From: Cellulophaga tyrosinoxydans
Lineage (GTDB): Bacteria; Bacteroidota; Bacteroidia; Flavobacteriales; Flavobacteriaceae
DNA: 64,000 nt
Reading direction: 5' to 3'
NCBI RefSeq assembly: GCF_900176415.1
Contig: NZ_FWXO01000002.1
Coordinates: 372,001-436,000 of the forward strand
The translations under genes and the position numbers were made by a program. The notes below the pieces were generated by a model. The model did no database searches, was not told the origin of the DNA, and saw nothing but the letters and a program-made list of their open reading frames with translations. This document shows, piece after piece, positions 54,595 through 63,717 of this stretch. Position 1 is the first letter of the stretch, and each line of letters begins with the position of its first letter.

Positions 54595-55521
54595 ATGCAA
54601 GCAAGTGAAATTAGAGTTTTTTGTCCGGCTACTATAGCAAATGTTTCTTGCGGATTTGATGTTTTAGGTCTTGCCTTAGATTCTGTTGGTGATGAAATGG
54701 TGGTTAGAAAAACCCAAGAAAAAGGAATTAAAATAATAAAACTTACAGGTCAAGATTTACCAACCGAAACCTTACAAAATGTTGCAGGAGTTGCTGGCTT
54801 GGCTTTATTAGCGGCTTTTGATTATAACGGCGGCTTTGAAATAGAAATTTATAAAAAAATAAAAGCAGGTAGTGGAATTGGCAGCAGCGCAGCTAGTTCC
54901 ACTGGCGCTGTTTGGGCAATGAACCAACTTATTGGAAAGCCTTTTACTCCGCTTGAATTAGTAAAATTTGCTATGGAAGGGGAACGTTTAGCTAGTGGTG
55001 TAGCACATGCTGACAATGTGGCTCCTGCCCTTTTTGGCGGTTTTACATTGGTACGTAGCTACCAGCCATTAGATATAGTTAAAATAAATACGCCAAAAGA
55101 GCTTTTTGCTACAGTGATTCACCCACAAATCGAAGTTAAGACCTCAGACTCTCGACGTATTTTAAAAACAACAATTTCTTTAGAAGACGGTATAAAACAA
55201 TGGGGTAATGTAGGCGGACTTATTGCTGGTTTATTTACTGAAGATTATGATCTTATTGGTAGGTCTTTAGAAGATCATATTGTAGAACCTATACGCTCTA
55301 TACTTATTCCAGGATTTGATTCTGTAAAACAAAAAGCAATCGAAGCTGGAGCTCTTGGTAGTGGTATCTCAGGATCTGGACCTTCTATCTTTGCTTTGAG
55401 CAAAGGGGAAGTAGCAGCAAAAAAAGTTGCCAATGCCATGTCTGAAGTGTATGATAAAATTGGAATTGATTATGATATTCATGTATCTAAAGTAAATGCC
55501 GAGGGAATAAAGATTTTATAG
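54595..55521 (+). CDS. thrB: Homoserine kinase
   Basis: A 308-residue GHMP kinase that phosphorylates homoserine. It opens IRVFCPATIANVSCGFDVLGLAL, has the phosphate-binding loop GSGIGSSAASSTGAVWAMN (residues 92-110) and the C-terminal GSGISGSGPSIFAL motif. It is nine bases after thrA. Downstream, instead of thrC, two unrelated genes intervene. Confidence 0.95.
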   Translation: MQASEIRVFCPATIANVSCGFDVLGLALDSVGDEMVVRKTQEKGIKIIKLTGQDLPTETLQNVAGVAGLALLAAFDYNGGFEIEIYKKIKAGSGIGSSAASSTGAVWAMNQLIGKPFTPLELVKFAMEGERLASGVAHADNVAPALFGGFTLVRSYQPLDIVKINTPKELFATVIHPQIEVKTSDSRRILKTTISLEDGIKQWGNVGGLIAGLFTEDYDLIGRSLEDHIVEPIRSILIPGFDSVKQKAIEAGALGSGISGSGPSIFALSKGEVAAKKVANAMSEVYDKIGIDYDIHVSKVNAEGIKIL

Positions 55522-55550
55522 ATTATTAAACCTAATTAAATCAATTTAAA

Positions 55551-56588
55551 TTGAGGATAGATCAGTTAACATTTTCTAGATTTATAGCTGCTATCGCCGT
55601 AGTAATTTATCATTACGGTCTAGAAATCTATCCTTTTAACGCTAGTATACTACAACCACTATTTAAGCAAGGTAATATTGCCGTTAGCTATTTCTTTTTA
55701 TTATCTGGTTTTATAATGATTATTGCCTATCATCAGTATAATAAGGTTGATTTCTTGGCTTATATAAAAAATAGATTTGCCAGAATTTATCCTGTATACG
55801 TATTGGCACTCGTAATTTTGTTTTTTTTTAAGACCTATTATCACAGACCTAGTGAACTAGGAGATTTGTTCTTGAATATTAATATGATACAAAGCTGGTT
55901 ACCAGGTAAAGCACTTTCTTATAATTATCCTGCCTGGTCCATAGCTGTGGAGTTTTTCTTTTATGCCTTGTTTCCTGTAATATTCAATAGGTATTACTCA
56001 AAAATTAGTCTTAAAAAACTAGCTATTCCAATTCTCTCTATATTTATTGTAAGTCAGATTATATTTCATTTAGGTATTTTTTCCACGTATTATCAAGGTT
56101 ACCCATCGGTTAGTCATGAACTTTTATTCTATTTTCCTCCTATGCACTTGAGCGAATTCTTAATTGGGAATCTAGCAGGCTTGTATTTTGTAAAAAATAG
56201 CACTAGGGCATCTATAAATTTCGATATGTGGATATTACTTTTAGGCATACTATTAATAGTAATACTCTACACCAATACTTATTTTAATTTTCATAATGGT
56301 TTATTAGCCTTAGTTTTCATTCCTATTATTCTGTGTATTTCCGCCAATAAGGGACACTTAACAAATTTGTCTAAATACAAACCATTCATTTTTTTAGGTG
56401 AAATAAGTTATGGCGTTTATATTTTACAAAATCCAATATTCGCTTGGACCAGAGCAATTTTAAAAGATTGCAATATTACAAGTGAGACCACTAAATTCTA
56501 TACTTCACTAGTACTACTAATATTAGTAGCTGGTTTAAGCTATCAATTTATAGAAGCACCACTACGTAAAGCAATTAAAAAATTATAA
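55551..56588 (+). CDS. Acyltransferase family 3 membrane protein (OafA/NodX type)
   Basis: A 345-residue integral membrane acyltransferase with about 10 helices. The N-terminal signature RIDQLTFSRFIAAIAVVIYHYG carries the conserved catalytic His of the family, SYFFLLSGFIM follows near 47-57 and the helical core includes YPAWSIAVEFFFYALFP with the conserved WS-E pattern. Such proteins O-acetylate or O-succinylate cell-surface glycans. The start is a TTG at 55551, 29 bases after thrB. It sits between thrB and thrC without an obvious role in threonine synthesis and is probably a hitch-hiker in the operon. Confidence 0.88.
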   Translation: MRIDQLTFSRFIAAIAVVIYHYGLEIYPFNASILQPLFKQGNIAVSYFFLLSGFIMIIAYHQYNKVDFLAYIKNRFARIYPVYVLALVILFFFKTYYHRPSELGDLFLNINMIQSWLPGKALSYNYPAWSIAVEFFFYALFPVIFNRYYSKISLKKLAIPILSIFIVSQIIFHLGIFSTYYQGYPSVSHELLFYFPPMHLSEFLIGNLAGLYFVKNSTRASINFDMWILLLGILLIVILYTNTYFNFHNGLLALVFIPIILCISANKGHLTNLSKYKPFIFLGEISYGVYILQNPIFAWTRAILKDCNITSETTKFYTSLVLLILVAGLSYQFIEAPLRKAIKKL

Positions 56589-56594
56589 TTAGCT

Positions 56595-57044
56595 ATGAAA
56601 AAACTAGTTTTAGTACTGCTAATCCTTTTTTTGCCAATAATTTCTATTGGTCAAGAAATTAAAAAGGAAAGTGTATTTGAAGGTACATTTAACGGGAAAC
56701 CAATTCAGATTTATATACAATCATTTATACAAGAATGCACAGGAGCAATATATTATAAAAGTATAGTACGTTTTCTTGATGCCGATAATGATGAAACTGT
56801 TTGGCGGAAATTTGAAGTCTTTGCCAATAACAACAACGGTTTTTTATTCGTTGATGATTACTGGAATTCAGGTAGATATACCAATTATATATTCATTGAA
56901 CAAAATGGATCCCAATTTAAAGGGATTATAAAAAACGAAAAAACTTCTCAAAAAGATATTTCATTAATCCGAAATACCACTATTGATGATTTTACCAAAT
57001 TAAGAGACGCCATGCAGTATTATGAAGATACTGATGATTGTTAA
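56595..57044 (+). CDS. Secreted protein of unknown function within the thr operon
   Basis: A 149-residue protein with a signal peptide (1-19, ending SIGQ). No family recognised. The mature part is beta-rich with conserved-looking segments VFEGTFNGKPIQIYIQ, CTGAIYYKS and FLFVDDYWNSGRYTNYIF, like small lipocalin/immunity-type proteins, but this is only a resemblance. It starts six bases after the acyltransferase gene and lies 48 bases before thrC. Confidence 0.65.
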   Translation: MKKLVLVLLILFLPIISIGQEIKKESVFEGTFNGKPIQIYIQSFIQECTGAIYYKSIVRFLDADNDETVWRKFEVFANNNNGFLFVDDYWNSGRYTNYIFIEQNGSQFKGIIKNEKTSQKDISLIRNTTIDDFTKLRDAMQYYEDTDDC

Positions 57045-57092
57045 TAAAAGCAGTTATAAATTAAAACTCAAAAACTCCAAATAATATAAAAA

Positions 57093-58385
57093 ATGAACTT
57101 TTACAGCCTCAACAAAAAAGCCCCAAATGTTAGTTTCAAAGATGCCGTTATCAAAGGAATAGCTCCTGATCGTGGTTTATATTTTCCTGAGAAAATAACA
57201 CCTTTGCCTAAAGATTTTTTTGATAACATAAGCTCGTTAAGCAATACGGAAATTGCCTATAAAGCAATACATCAATTTGTTTCTGATGATATTGATGATG
57301 ACAAACTAAAAGTGATTTTAGAGGAAGTTTTAAACTTTGATTTCCCAATTGTGGATATTAATGAAAATGTTGGCACTCTAGAACTTTTTCATGGTCCTAC
57401 CCTAGCGTTTAAAGATGTTGGAGCAGGATTTATGGCTCGATGTCTAGGTCATTTTTCAGAAAATAAAAAGAATGATGTTACTGTACTAGTTGCTACATCT
57501 GGTGATACTGGTGGCGCAGTAGCCAATGGTTTTTTAGGCGTAGATGGTGTTAAGGTGGTGATCCTTTACCCAAGTGGAAAAGTGAGTGATATTCAAGAAA
57601 AACAACTTACAACCTTAGGTAAAAATATTACCGCATTAGAAGTAAACGGTACTTTTGATGATTGCCAAACCATGGTTAAAACTGCGTTTTTAGATAAAGA
57701 AATCACTAATAAAAAGCAATTAACCTCTGCAAACTCCATCAATGTAGCACGTTGGTTACCGCAATTATTTTACTTTCTAATTGCCTACAAGCAAGCAAAA
57801 TCAAAAGGAAAAGATATTGTATTCTCTATACCGAGTGGTAATTTTGGTAATATCTGTGCAGGTATTATGGCGCAACAACTTGGAATGCCGGTAAAACATT
57901 TTATTGCCGCCACAAATGTTAACGATGTAGTACCTCGATTCATGGAAACGAAAAGCTACGATCCAAAACCATCTATAGCAACTATTTCAAATGCAATGGA
58001 TGTTGGAGACCCAAGTAATTTCATCCGAATTAGACATATGTTTAAAGATGATTTTAATACGCTTTCCACAAATTTATCTGCTTATTCGTTTACAGACGAG
58101 CAAACTAAAGAAGCTATGTTAGAACTGTATAACGATTTTTCATACGTTGCCGACCCACATGGTGCTGTCGGGTTTTTAGGACTTAAAAAGTATCAAGAAA
58201 ATAATCCAAATACATATGGCATTTTCTTAGAAACAGCACACCCTGTAAAATTTTTAGATACGGTAGAAGACACCATCAAAGAGAATATAGATATTCCTGA
58301 AAAAATATTAAAGCAAATGAATAAGAAGAAAAAGTCGATCAACATTTCTACTTATGACGAGTTGAAAAACTATTTAATAAACTAA
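57093..58385 (+). CDS. thrC: Threonine synthase
   Basis: A 430-residue PLP enzyme that makes threonine from O-phosphohomoserine. The PLP lysine is in LAFKDVGAGFMARCL, and TSGDTGGAVANGFLG and PSGNFGNICAGI are phosphate/cofactor loops. The N-terminal YFPEKITPLP and C-terminal PVKFLDTVEDTIKENI match the long (subclass 2, yeast/E. coli-like) form. It closes the thr operon and is followed by a strong terminator. Confidence 0.95.
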   Translation: MNFYSLNKKAPNVSFKDAVIKGIAPDRGLYFPEKITPLPKDFFDNISSLSNTEIAYKAIHQFVSDDIDDDKLKVILEEVLNFDFPIVDINENVGTLELFHGPTLAFKDVGAGFMARCLGHFSENKKNDVTVLVATSGDTGGAVANGFLGVDGVKVVILYPSGKVSDIQEKQLTTLGKNITALEVNGTFDDCQTMVKTAFLDKEITNKKQLTSANSINVARWLPQLFYFLIAYKQAKSKGKDIVFSIPSGNFGNICAGIMAQQLGMPVKHFIAATNVNDVVPRFMETKSYDPKPSIATISNAMDVGDPSNFIRIRHMFKDDFNTLSTNLSAYSFTDEQTKEAMLELYNDFSYVADPHGAVGFLGLKKYQENNPNTYGIFLETAHPVKFLDTVEDTIKENIDIPEKILKQMNKKKKSINISTYDELKNYLIN

Positions 58386-58408
58386 GCATACGTGCTGCTA
58401 TAAAAATT

Positions 58409-58447
58409 AAAAAAGGGTATACCGCTACATTGGTATTACCCTTTTTT
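58409..58447. terminator. Terminator between thrC and the alginate lyase gene
   Basis: A long imperfect stem AAAAGGGTA-TACC/GGTATTACCCTTTT with an eight-base loop and flanking A/T runs lies 24 bases after thrC and can serve both convergent genes. Confidence 0.85.
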
Positions 58448-58490
58448 ATTATCAACTAAAAAACTAATTAATGGTCAGTGTTTATTAGTA

Positions 58491-59462
58491 TTATTTATGG
58501 TCTACAAAGAAGTCATAAACAACAACTTCGCCATAATTATTTGCATTATCTGTATCAGCACCTTCTTTCTGAGAATTACTTTGGGTATAATTGCCCACTT
58601 TAAAATAAGATTGATCATAAGTAAGATTCATTAAAACATCCGAAGATCCTTCTTTTATTAAATAAGTCGATGCGGTACCATTTTTCAATTTACTTTTTAA
58701 AGTACCATCCTCACTGTAATAACAATAGTGTTTTCCATCTACAATCTTAAAAATAACTTCATGTGTTGTGCCTAAAGTATAATTATTGGTTATGGTTAAA
58801 TCACTACGTAATTTCCCTCCATTAAAACTCAGAAAAAGGTGTGTGCCTTCTAAACGTAGAACCATAGCATCATCTATTCCCGCATCTTTATCTCCATGAA
58901 TTTGCGTAGCCACCACGTGATTTTTATTTATAGGTAAATGTGTAAATGCTTGTTTCACATAAATAGTATGACTCCCAGCCGTGGTCCAATAAATATCTGC
59001 ATTACCATCCGCTGTTCGTTCCCTTAGCTCTGATCGTATGTAGGTAGAATTTGCTGTGGTATTATTACTACTGCGTATAGGTGCTTTAAAGACAATACCG
59101 TTCTTAGATTCATTAACAAAAAAGTATTCGTTATTCTCCTCCGGACATAAGGTCTTATCTTCTACTCCATCGGGATAAGTAATTTTCCATTGGCTACAAT
59201 TCACCATTAAATCTGCGGGTTTAGAAGCTGTTCCCGCTGTTTCACCAGATGTACTCGTATCTCCTGTTGATGAAGTAGTATCCGTATTTGATGTGTCAGC
59301 TGGAATCTCCGTAGTCTCTTCCACCATTGTTGTATCATCAGCATTTATCATCTTATCTTTTGAACAACTAACACCTATAAATAGGAACAAAATGGCACCT
59401 ATCATGTGCATGTTAAAGTTGTTTTTTGTAATCTGATACCTATTCATTTCAAACAAATTCAT
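58491..59462 (-). CDS. PL7-family alginate lyase lipoprotein
   Basis: A 323-residue lipoprotein with lipobox VSC (Cys33) and a long Thr/Ser/Asp-rich linker (about 40-85). The C-terminal PL7 jelly roll (about 88-323) has all three family motifs: YIRSELRER (R-S-E-L-R), TQIHGD (Q-I-H) and YFKVGNYTQS. The QIH variant is often, not always, linked to polyguluronate or mixed preference. It is surface-exposed or periplasmic and depolymerises brown-algal alginate; the KDPG aldolase at 8953 could act at the end of that pathway. It is monocistronic; no SusCD pair is adjacent. Confidence 0.92.
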   Translation of the reverse strand: MNLFEMNRYQITKNNFNMHMIGAILFLFIGVSCSKDKMINADDTTMVEETTEIPADTSNTDTTSSTGDTSTSGETAGTASKPADLMVNCSQWKITYPDGVEDKTLCPEENNEYFFVNESKNGIVFKAPIRSSNNTTANSTYIRSELRERTADGNADIYWTTAGSHTIYVKQAFTHLPINKNHVVATQIHGDKDAGIDDAMVLRLEGTHLFLSFNGGKLRSDLTITNNYTLGTTHEVIFKIVDGKHYCYYSEDGTLKSKLKNGTASTYLIKEGSSDVLMNLTYDQSYFKVGNYTQSNSQKEGADTDNANNYGEVVVYDFFVDHK

Positions 59463-59674
59463 ATTGGTTTACCAATTTGGTTCGCCAATTATAAGGATTT
59501 TTATTTACAGTACCTATATTTTTCCTGTTAAAATAGATGTATGTTATATTTTATTAGTTATTGTATTTAGATAATTTAAAGGAGTTCCGTAGACAATATA
59601 CTTTTAAAGAATAGCGTAATTAAGATGAAATATTCTTAGGTATTTTCAATAAATTTGCAGCAAAATTATATAAA

Positions 59675-60760
59675 ATGAAAAACACAGCTTTAACAAACGT
59701 ACATGAGAAATTAGGAGCAAAATTAGTGCCCTTTGCAGGTTATAACATGCCTGTTTCCTATGAAGGAGTGAATGCAGAGCACGAAACAGTACGTAATGGC
59801 GTTGGTGTTTTTGATGTATCGCATATGGGAGAATTTTTAATTAGTGGCCCAAATGCTCTAAACTTAATTCAGAAAGTATCTTCTAATGATGCTACCAAAC
59901 TTACTATTGGCAAAGCGCAATATAGTTGCATGCCTAATGAAACAGGTGGTATTGTAGATGATTTAATTATATATCAAATTAAAGACGAACAATATTTATT
60001 GGTAGTTAATGCCTCTAATATTGAAAAAGATTGGAATCATATTTCTACATACAATAAAGAGTTTAATGCAGACATGCGCGATCTTTCGGTAGACTATTCT
60101 TTATTAGCCATTCAAGGCCCGAAAGCTGTTGAGGCGATGCAATCTTTAACATCTGTAGATTTAGCCGCTATTAAATTTTATACGTTTGAGGTTGCTGATT
60201 TTGCAGGTATAGAACATGTAATTATTTCCGCGACTGGTTATACAGGCTCTGGAGGTTTTGAAATTTATTGTAAGAATTCAGAAGTAGAACAAGTTTGGAA
60301 TAAAGTTTTTGAAGCAGGTAAAAGTTTTGGTATTAAACCAATTGGATTGGCGGCTAGAGATACCCTTCGTTTAGAAATGGGCTACTGCCTTTACGGAAAT
60401 GATATAAATGACACCACCTCTCCTCTTGAAGCTGGATTAGGCTGGGTAACTAAGTTCACTAAAGACTTTGTAAATAGCGATAATCTTGCCAAGGAGAAAG
60501 AAACTGGATCTAAAAGAAAACTTATTGCTTTTGAATTGGATGAAAGAGGAATCCCAAGACATGATTATGATATTGTAAATGATCAGGGGGAAAAAATTGG
60601 TATTGTAACTTCAGGCACTATGTCTCCGTCAATGGGCAAAGGAATTGGTTTAGGCTACGTACCTACCGCTTTTGCAACAATAGGGTCTAAAATTTATATA
60701 CAGATTAGAAAAAACGCCATTCCTGCAACGGTTGTAAAATTACCGTTTTATAAAAAATAA
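59675..60760 (+). CDS. gcvT: Glycine-cleavage system aminomethyltransferase (T-protein)
   Basis: A 361-residue folate enzyme that releases ammonia from the aminomethyl-lipoyl H-protein and makes 5,10-methylene-tetrahydrofolate. It starts [21 protein letters not shown], contains [25 protein letters not shown] and a C-terminal [23 protein letters not shown] -7 box lies at 59650-59657. The gene stands apart from gcvH and gcvP, which is usual in flavobacteria. It overlaps the glutaminase gene by one base. I looked for a glycine riboswitch upstream and saw none. Confidence 0.96.
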   Translation: MKNTALTNVHEKLGAKLVPFAGYNMPVSYEGVNAEHETVRNGVGVFDVSHMGEFLISGPNALNLIQKVSSNDATKLTIGKAQYSCMPNETGGIVDDLIIYQIKDEQYLLVVNASNIEKDWNHISTYNKEFNADMRDLSVDYSLLAIQGPKAVEAMQSLTSVDLAAIKFYTFEVADFAGIEHVIISATGYTGSGGFEIYCKNSEVEQVWNKVFEAGKSFGIKPIGLAARDTLRLEMGYCLYGNDINDTTSPLEAGLGWVTKFTKDFVNSDNLAKEKETGSKRKLIAFELDERGIPRHDYDIVNDQGEKIGIVTSGTMSPSMGKGIGLGYVPTAFATIGSKIYIQIRKNAIPATVVKLPFYKK

Positions 60761-61674
60761 TGATTGATTATCAAGCCATTTTAAATACTATAAATAGTCA
60801 AGCTGCTACTTCGAGTGATCGGGGTGATGTTGCTTCCTATATTCCTGAATTATCTAAAATAGATAAAAACAAATTCGGAATACACTTAATAAATGCTGAA
60901 AAACTAGAGTTTTCGTCTGGCGATTTTCAAGAAGTATTTTCAATACAAAGTATCTCAAAAGTCCTTAGCTTAAGTTTAGCATTTAGTCTAATTGGCGATG
61001 AGTTATGGTCTAGAGTAGATGTTGAACCCTCTGGGGATCCATTTAACCATTTGTCACTTTTAGAATTGGAAAATGGAATACCAAGAAATCCACTTATCAA
61101 TGCAGGAGCAATAGTCGTCGCAGATGTATTACTTTCTAATCTAAAAAATCCAAAAGAAGATTTTCTAAATTATGTGCGTAAAATCACTAATGATACTAGT
61201 ATTAATTTTGATTTGACTATTACTGATTCAGAAAAGAAAACAGGCTTTAGAAACATTGCAGCCGCTAATCTTTTAAAATCATACAATAACCTTCAAAATG
61301 ATGTAGATACAGTTCTTGATTTTTATTTTCACCAATGTGCTATTCAAATGAATTGCCAACAACTTACAAAAGCATTTTTTATGTTTATGAATGGTGGCAA
61401 ATGCATGCAAGAGCAAACTTACTTAACCACAAGTCAGATTAAAAGAATTAATGCTTTAATGCTTACTTGTGGCTTTTATGATGAAGCAGGTGAATTTGCA
61501 TTTGAAGTAGGTTTGCCAGGTAAAAGTGGCGTTGGAGGTGGTATTGTTGCGTTATTACCCAATAAGTTTTGTGTAGCTACATGGTCCCCTGGACTAAATA
61601 AAAAAGGTAATTCTAAATTAGGAATGGAAGCATTAGAGAAACTAACTACTGCTACTGGCCAATCAATTTTTTAA
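60760..61674 (+). CDS. glsA: Glutaminase
   Basis: A 304-residue serine-dependent beta-lactamase-like glutaminase that converts glutamine to glutamate and ammonia. The catalytic pair Ser-x-x-Lys is in SIQSISKVLSL, RNPLINAGAI and LPGKSGVGGGIVALLP are family motifs, and the length is standard. The start overlaps the gcvT stop by one base (TAATG), so the two are translationally coupled, and the next gene starts at GTG one base after its stop. Confidence 0.93.
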   Translation: MIDYQAILNTINSQAATSSDRGDVASYIPELSKIDKNKFGIHLINAEKLEFSSGDFQEVFSIQSISKVLSLSLAFSLIGDELWSRVDVEPSGDPFNHLSLLELENGIPRNPLINAGAIVVADVLLSNLKNPKEDFLNYVRKITNDTSINFDLTITDSEKKTGFRNIAAANLLKSYNNLQNDVDTVLDFYFHQCAIQMNCQQLTKAFFMFMNGGKCMQEQTYLTTSQIKRINALMLTCGFYDEAGEFAFEVGLPGKSGVGGGIVALLPNKFCVATWSPGLNKKGNSKLGMEALEKLTTATGQSIF

Positions 61675-61675
61675 A

Positions 61676-62497
61676 GTGGAGAAAAAAAAGATTCTTATTC
61701 TTGGAGCTAGCGGCTTTATAGGTAATGCAATCTATAAAGAGTTGTGCAACTATTTTAATACCTACGGCACCTATTTTACTGCACGTAAAAGTTTTGAAAA
61801 GAATAAACAATTCTTCAGCTATAATCTTGAGGAAGATGATATTTTTGAGATCTTAGAAGCCGTTAAGCCAGATTATATTATTTCCGCTTTACGTGGTAAT
61901 TTTACAGCACAGGTAATAGCACATCAACATTTAGTGGAATATGTATTACACAATACTTGTAAATTGTACTTTATATCATCAGCCAATGTGTTCGACGCCT
62001 ATAGTAAATACCCATCGTACGAGTATGATAAAACCTTATCAGAAAGTATTTATGGTCGCTTAAAAATAAAGATAGAGAATATGTTGCTGCGACTACCAAA
62101 AGAAAAAATGGCTATCTTAAGATTGCCGATGGTTTTCGGAAATGCATCACCTAGAATTAGAGAAATGAAAAACCATATTCTTAATAATGAACCTGTAGAA
62201 GTTTTTCCGAACTTGGTAATTAATGTAACTCATGATAGTAAACTTACACAACAGATTCATTATTTAATTAGCAAAAATAAAAGTGGTGTTTTTCATTTAG
62301 GCAGTAATGATTTGGTGCATCATGAAGAGTTTATACAAGAAATTTTAAAACGTGTAGGGAATTTTAGCCCACTTTTTAAACGTGTTTACACAACCAATGA
62401 AGAACGGTATTTAGCTGTTTTACCTAAAGAAAATCAGTTACCAAAAAACTATCAAACTAGTTACGAAGAAATAATTAATGATCATGTAATTGCTTAA
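61676..62497 (+). CDS. NAD(P)-dependent sugar-nucleotide reductase-like protein (RmlD/SDR family)
   Basis: A 273-residue extended short-chain dehydrogenase with an N-terminal Rossmann motif LGASGFIG (about 8-15) and a SS-x-n-YxxxK-like active site (SSANVFD, then YGRLKIKIE). It resembles dTDP-4-dehydrorhamnose reductases, but is short and not in a rhamnose cluster, so the substrate is open. The start is GTG 61676, one base after the glutaminase stop. Confidence 0.8.
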   Translation: MEKKKILILGASGFIGNAIYKELCNYFNTYGTYFTARKSFEKNKQFFSYNLEEDDIFEILEAVKPDYIISALRGNFTAQVIAHQHLVEYVLHNTCKLYFISSANVFDAYSKYPSYEYDKTLSESIYGRLKIKIENMLLRLPKEKMAILRLPMVFGNASPRIREMKNHILNNEPVEVFPNLVINVTHDSKLTQQIHYLISKNKSGVFHLGSNDLVHHEEFIQEILKRVGNFSPLFKRVYTTNEERYLAVLPKENQLPKNYQTSYEEIINDHVIA

Positions 62498-62531
62498 TTA
62501 CAAGCAATTTTCACCTTTAAAATAGAATACT

Positions 62532-62819
62532 ATGATGGCTTTAAATTTAATTGAAATAGAAAAAAAACTCGAACAACTAGACGGTTGGGAATATGTTGAT
62601 GGTGCTATTGAAACCTCCTTTGAATTTGAGAATTTTAAAGAAGCTTTTTCCGTAATGACACGTATTGCTTTTGAATGCGAAGCACAAGGGCATCATCCAG
62701 ATTGGACCAATGTATACAAATCGCTTCATATACGATTGAATACACATGATGCAGAAGGCGTAACAGATAAAGATTTTAAGTTAGCCCATACCATCGAAAA
62801 AATTATTGATAGCGAATAG
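62532..62819 (+). CDS. 4a-hydroxytetrahydrobiopterin dehydratase (PCD/DCoH)
   Basis: A 95-residue pterin-4a-carbinolamine dehydratase that recycles tetrahydrobiopterin after aromatic-amino-acid hydroxylation. The signature EAQGHHPDWTNVYKSLHIRLNTHDAEGVTDKD holds the His-His-Pro-x-Trp catalytic motif and TH-AGG-like segment. A second Met (MM) directly follows the start; either is possible. No phenylalanine hydroxylase is encoded in the window. Confidence 0.93.
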   Translation: MMALNLIEIEKKLEQLDGWEYVDGAIETSFEFENFKEAFSVMTRIAFECEAQGHHPDWTNVYKSLHIRLNTHDAEGVTDKDFKLAHTIEKIIDSE

Positions 62820-62897
62820 TATCTACGCTAACTTATACTTGTTAAAAATGCAAATTGTATTAAATTTGTGCTACTAATTTTATAATCAGATTTAGAA

Positions 62898-63608
62898 ATG
62901 GGAAGAGCTTTTGAGTTTAGAAAGGCACGTAAAATGAAAAGATGGTCCGCAATGTCTAAGGCCTTTACGCGTATAGGTAAAGATATTGTTATGGCCGTAA
63001 AAGAAGGCGGTCCTGATCCAGATTCTAATTCTAGATTACGAGCAGTAATACAAAATGCCAAGGCAGTTAACATGCCAAAGGATAACGTAGAGCGCGCTAT
63101 TAAAAGAGCAAGTGACAAAAGTTTAGGCGATTTTAAAGAAGTACTTTTTGAAGGTTATGCGCCACACGGCATTGCTATTCTTGTAGAAACTGCCACCGAT
63201 AATAATACGAGAACGGTTGCCAATGTTCGTAGTTACTTTAATAAATGTAATGGTAGCTTAGGCACCTCAGGTTCTGTAGAATTTATGTTTGATCATACCT
63301 GTAATTTTAGAATACCAGCAGAAGGTATTGACCCAGAAGAATTAGAGTTAGAAATGATAGATTTTGGTACTGAAGAGGTATTTGCTGATGATGACGGGAT
63401 TTTAATCTACGCACCTTTTGAGAGTTTCGGAGCTATTCAAAAAGAATTAGAAGCCAGAGGAATAGAAATATTATCTTCCGGATTTGAACGTATACCGCAA
63501 GTGACCAAGGAATTAAACGAAGAACAAATTGCCGATGTTGAAAAACTTCTCGAAAAATTAGAAGAAGATGACGATGTGCAGAATGTGTACCATTCTATGC
63601 AAGAGTAA
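62898..63608 (+). CDS. YebC/PmpR family regulator
   Basis: A 236-residue YebC-family protein with the usual start MGRAFEFRKARKMKRWSAMSKAFTRIGKDI and GYAPHGIAILVE, NRTVANVRS-type (NTRTVANVRS), SGSVEFMF and a C-terminal acidic tail. Members bind DNA as regulators, and YebC has also been reported as a translation factor that relieves ribosome stalling at polyproline. Which role applies here is unknown. It has its own terminator. Confidence 0.93.
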   Translation: MGRAFEFRKARKMKRWSAMSKAFTRIGKDIVMAVKEGGPDPDSNSRLRAVIQNAKAVNMPKDNVERAIKRASDKSLGDFKEVLFEGYAPHGIAILVETATDNNTRTVANVRSYFNKCNGSLGTSGSVEFMFDHTCNFRIPAEGIDPEELELEMIDFGTEEVFADDDGILIYAPFESFGAIQKELEARGIEILSSGFERIPQVTKELNEEQIADVEKLLEKLEEDDDVQNVYHSMQE

Positions 63609-63628
63609 ACGTTTCTACATAACAATTT

Positions 63629-63664
63629 AAAAAGCCTGTTGACGATTAATCAACAGGCTTTTTC
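63629..63664. terminator. Terminator after the yebC-like gene
   Basis: A 12-base stem AAAAGCCTGTTG/CAACAGGCTTTT with an ACGATTAAT-type loop and a T run. A flanking A run allows use by the convergent hydrolase gene. Confidence 0.9.
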
Positions 63665-63717
63665 AGTTATGAATTTTAGTAAAAATGTTCTTTAAGACAA
63701 TTATTAAAACCTGTGCT

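Noticed and set aside
59463-59674. Possible glycine riboswitch upstream of gcvT
   Set aside because: No conserved aptamer-like paired helices or linker were found in the 212-base gap; only a -7 box is visible.
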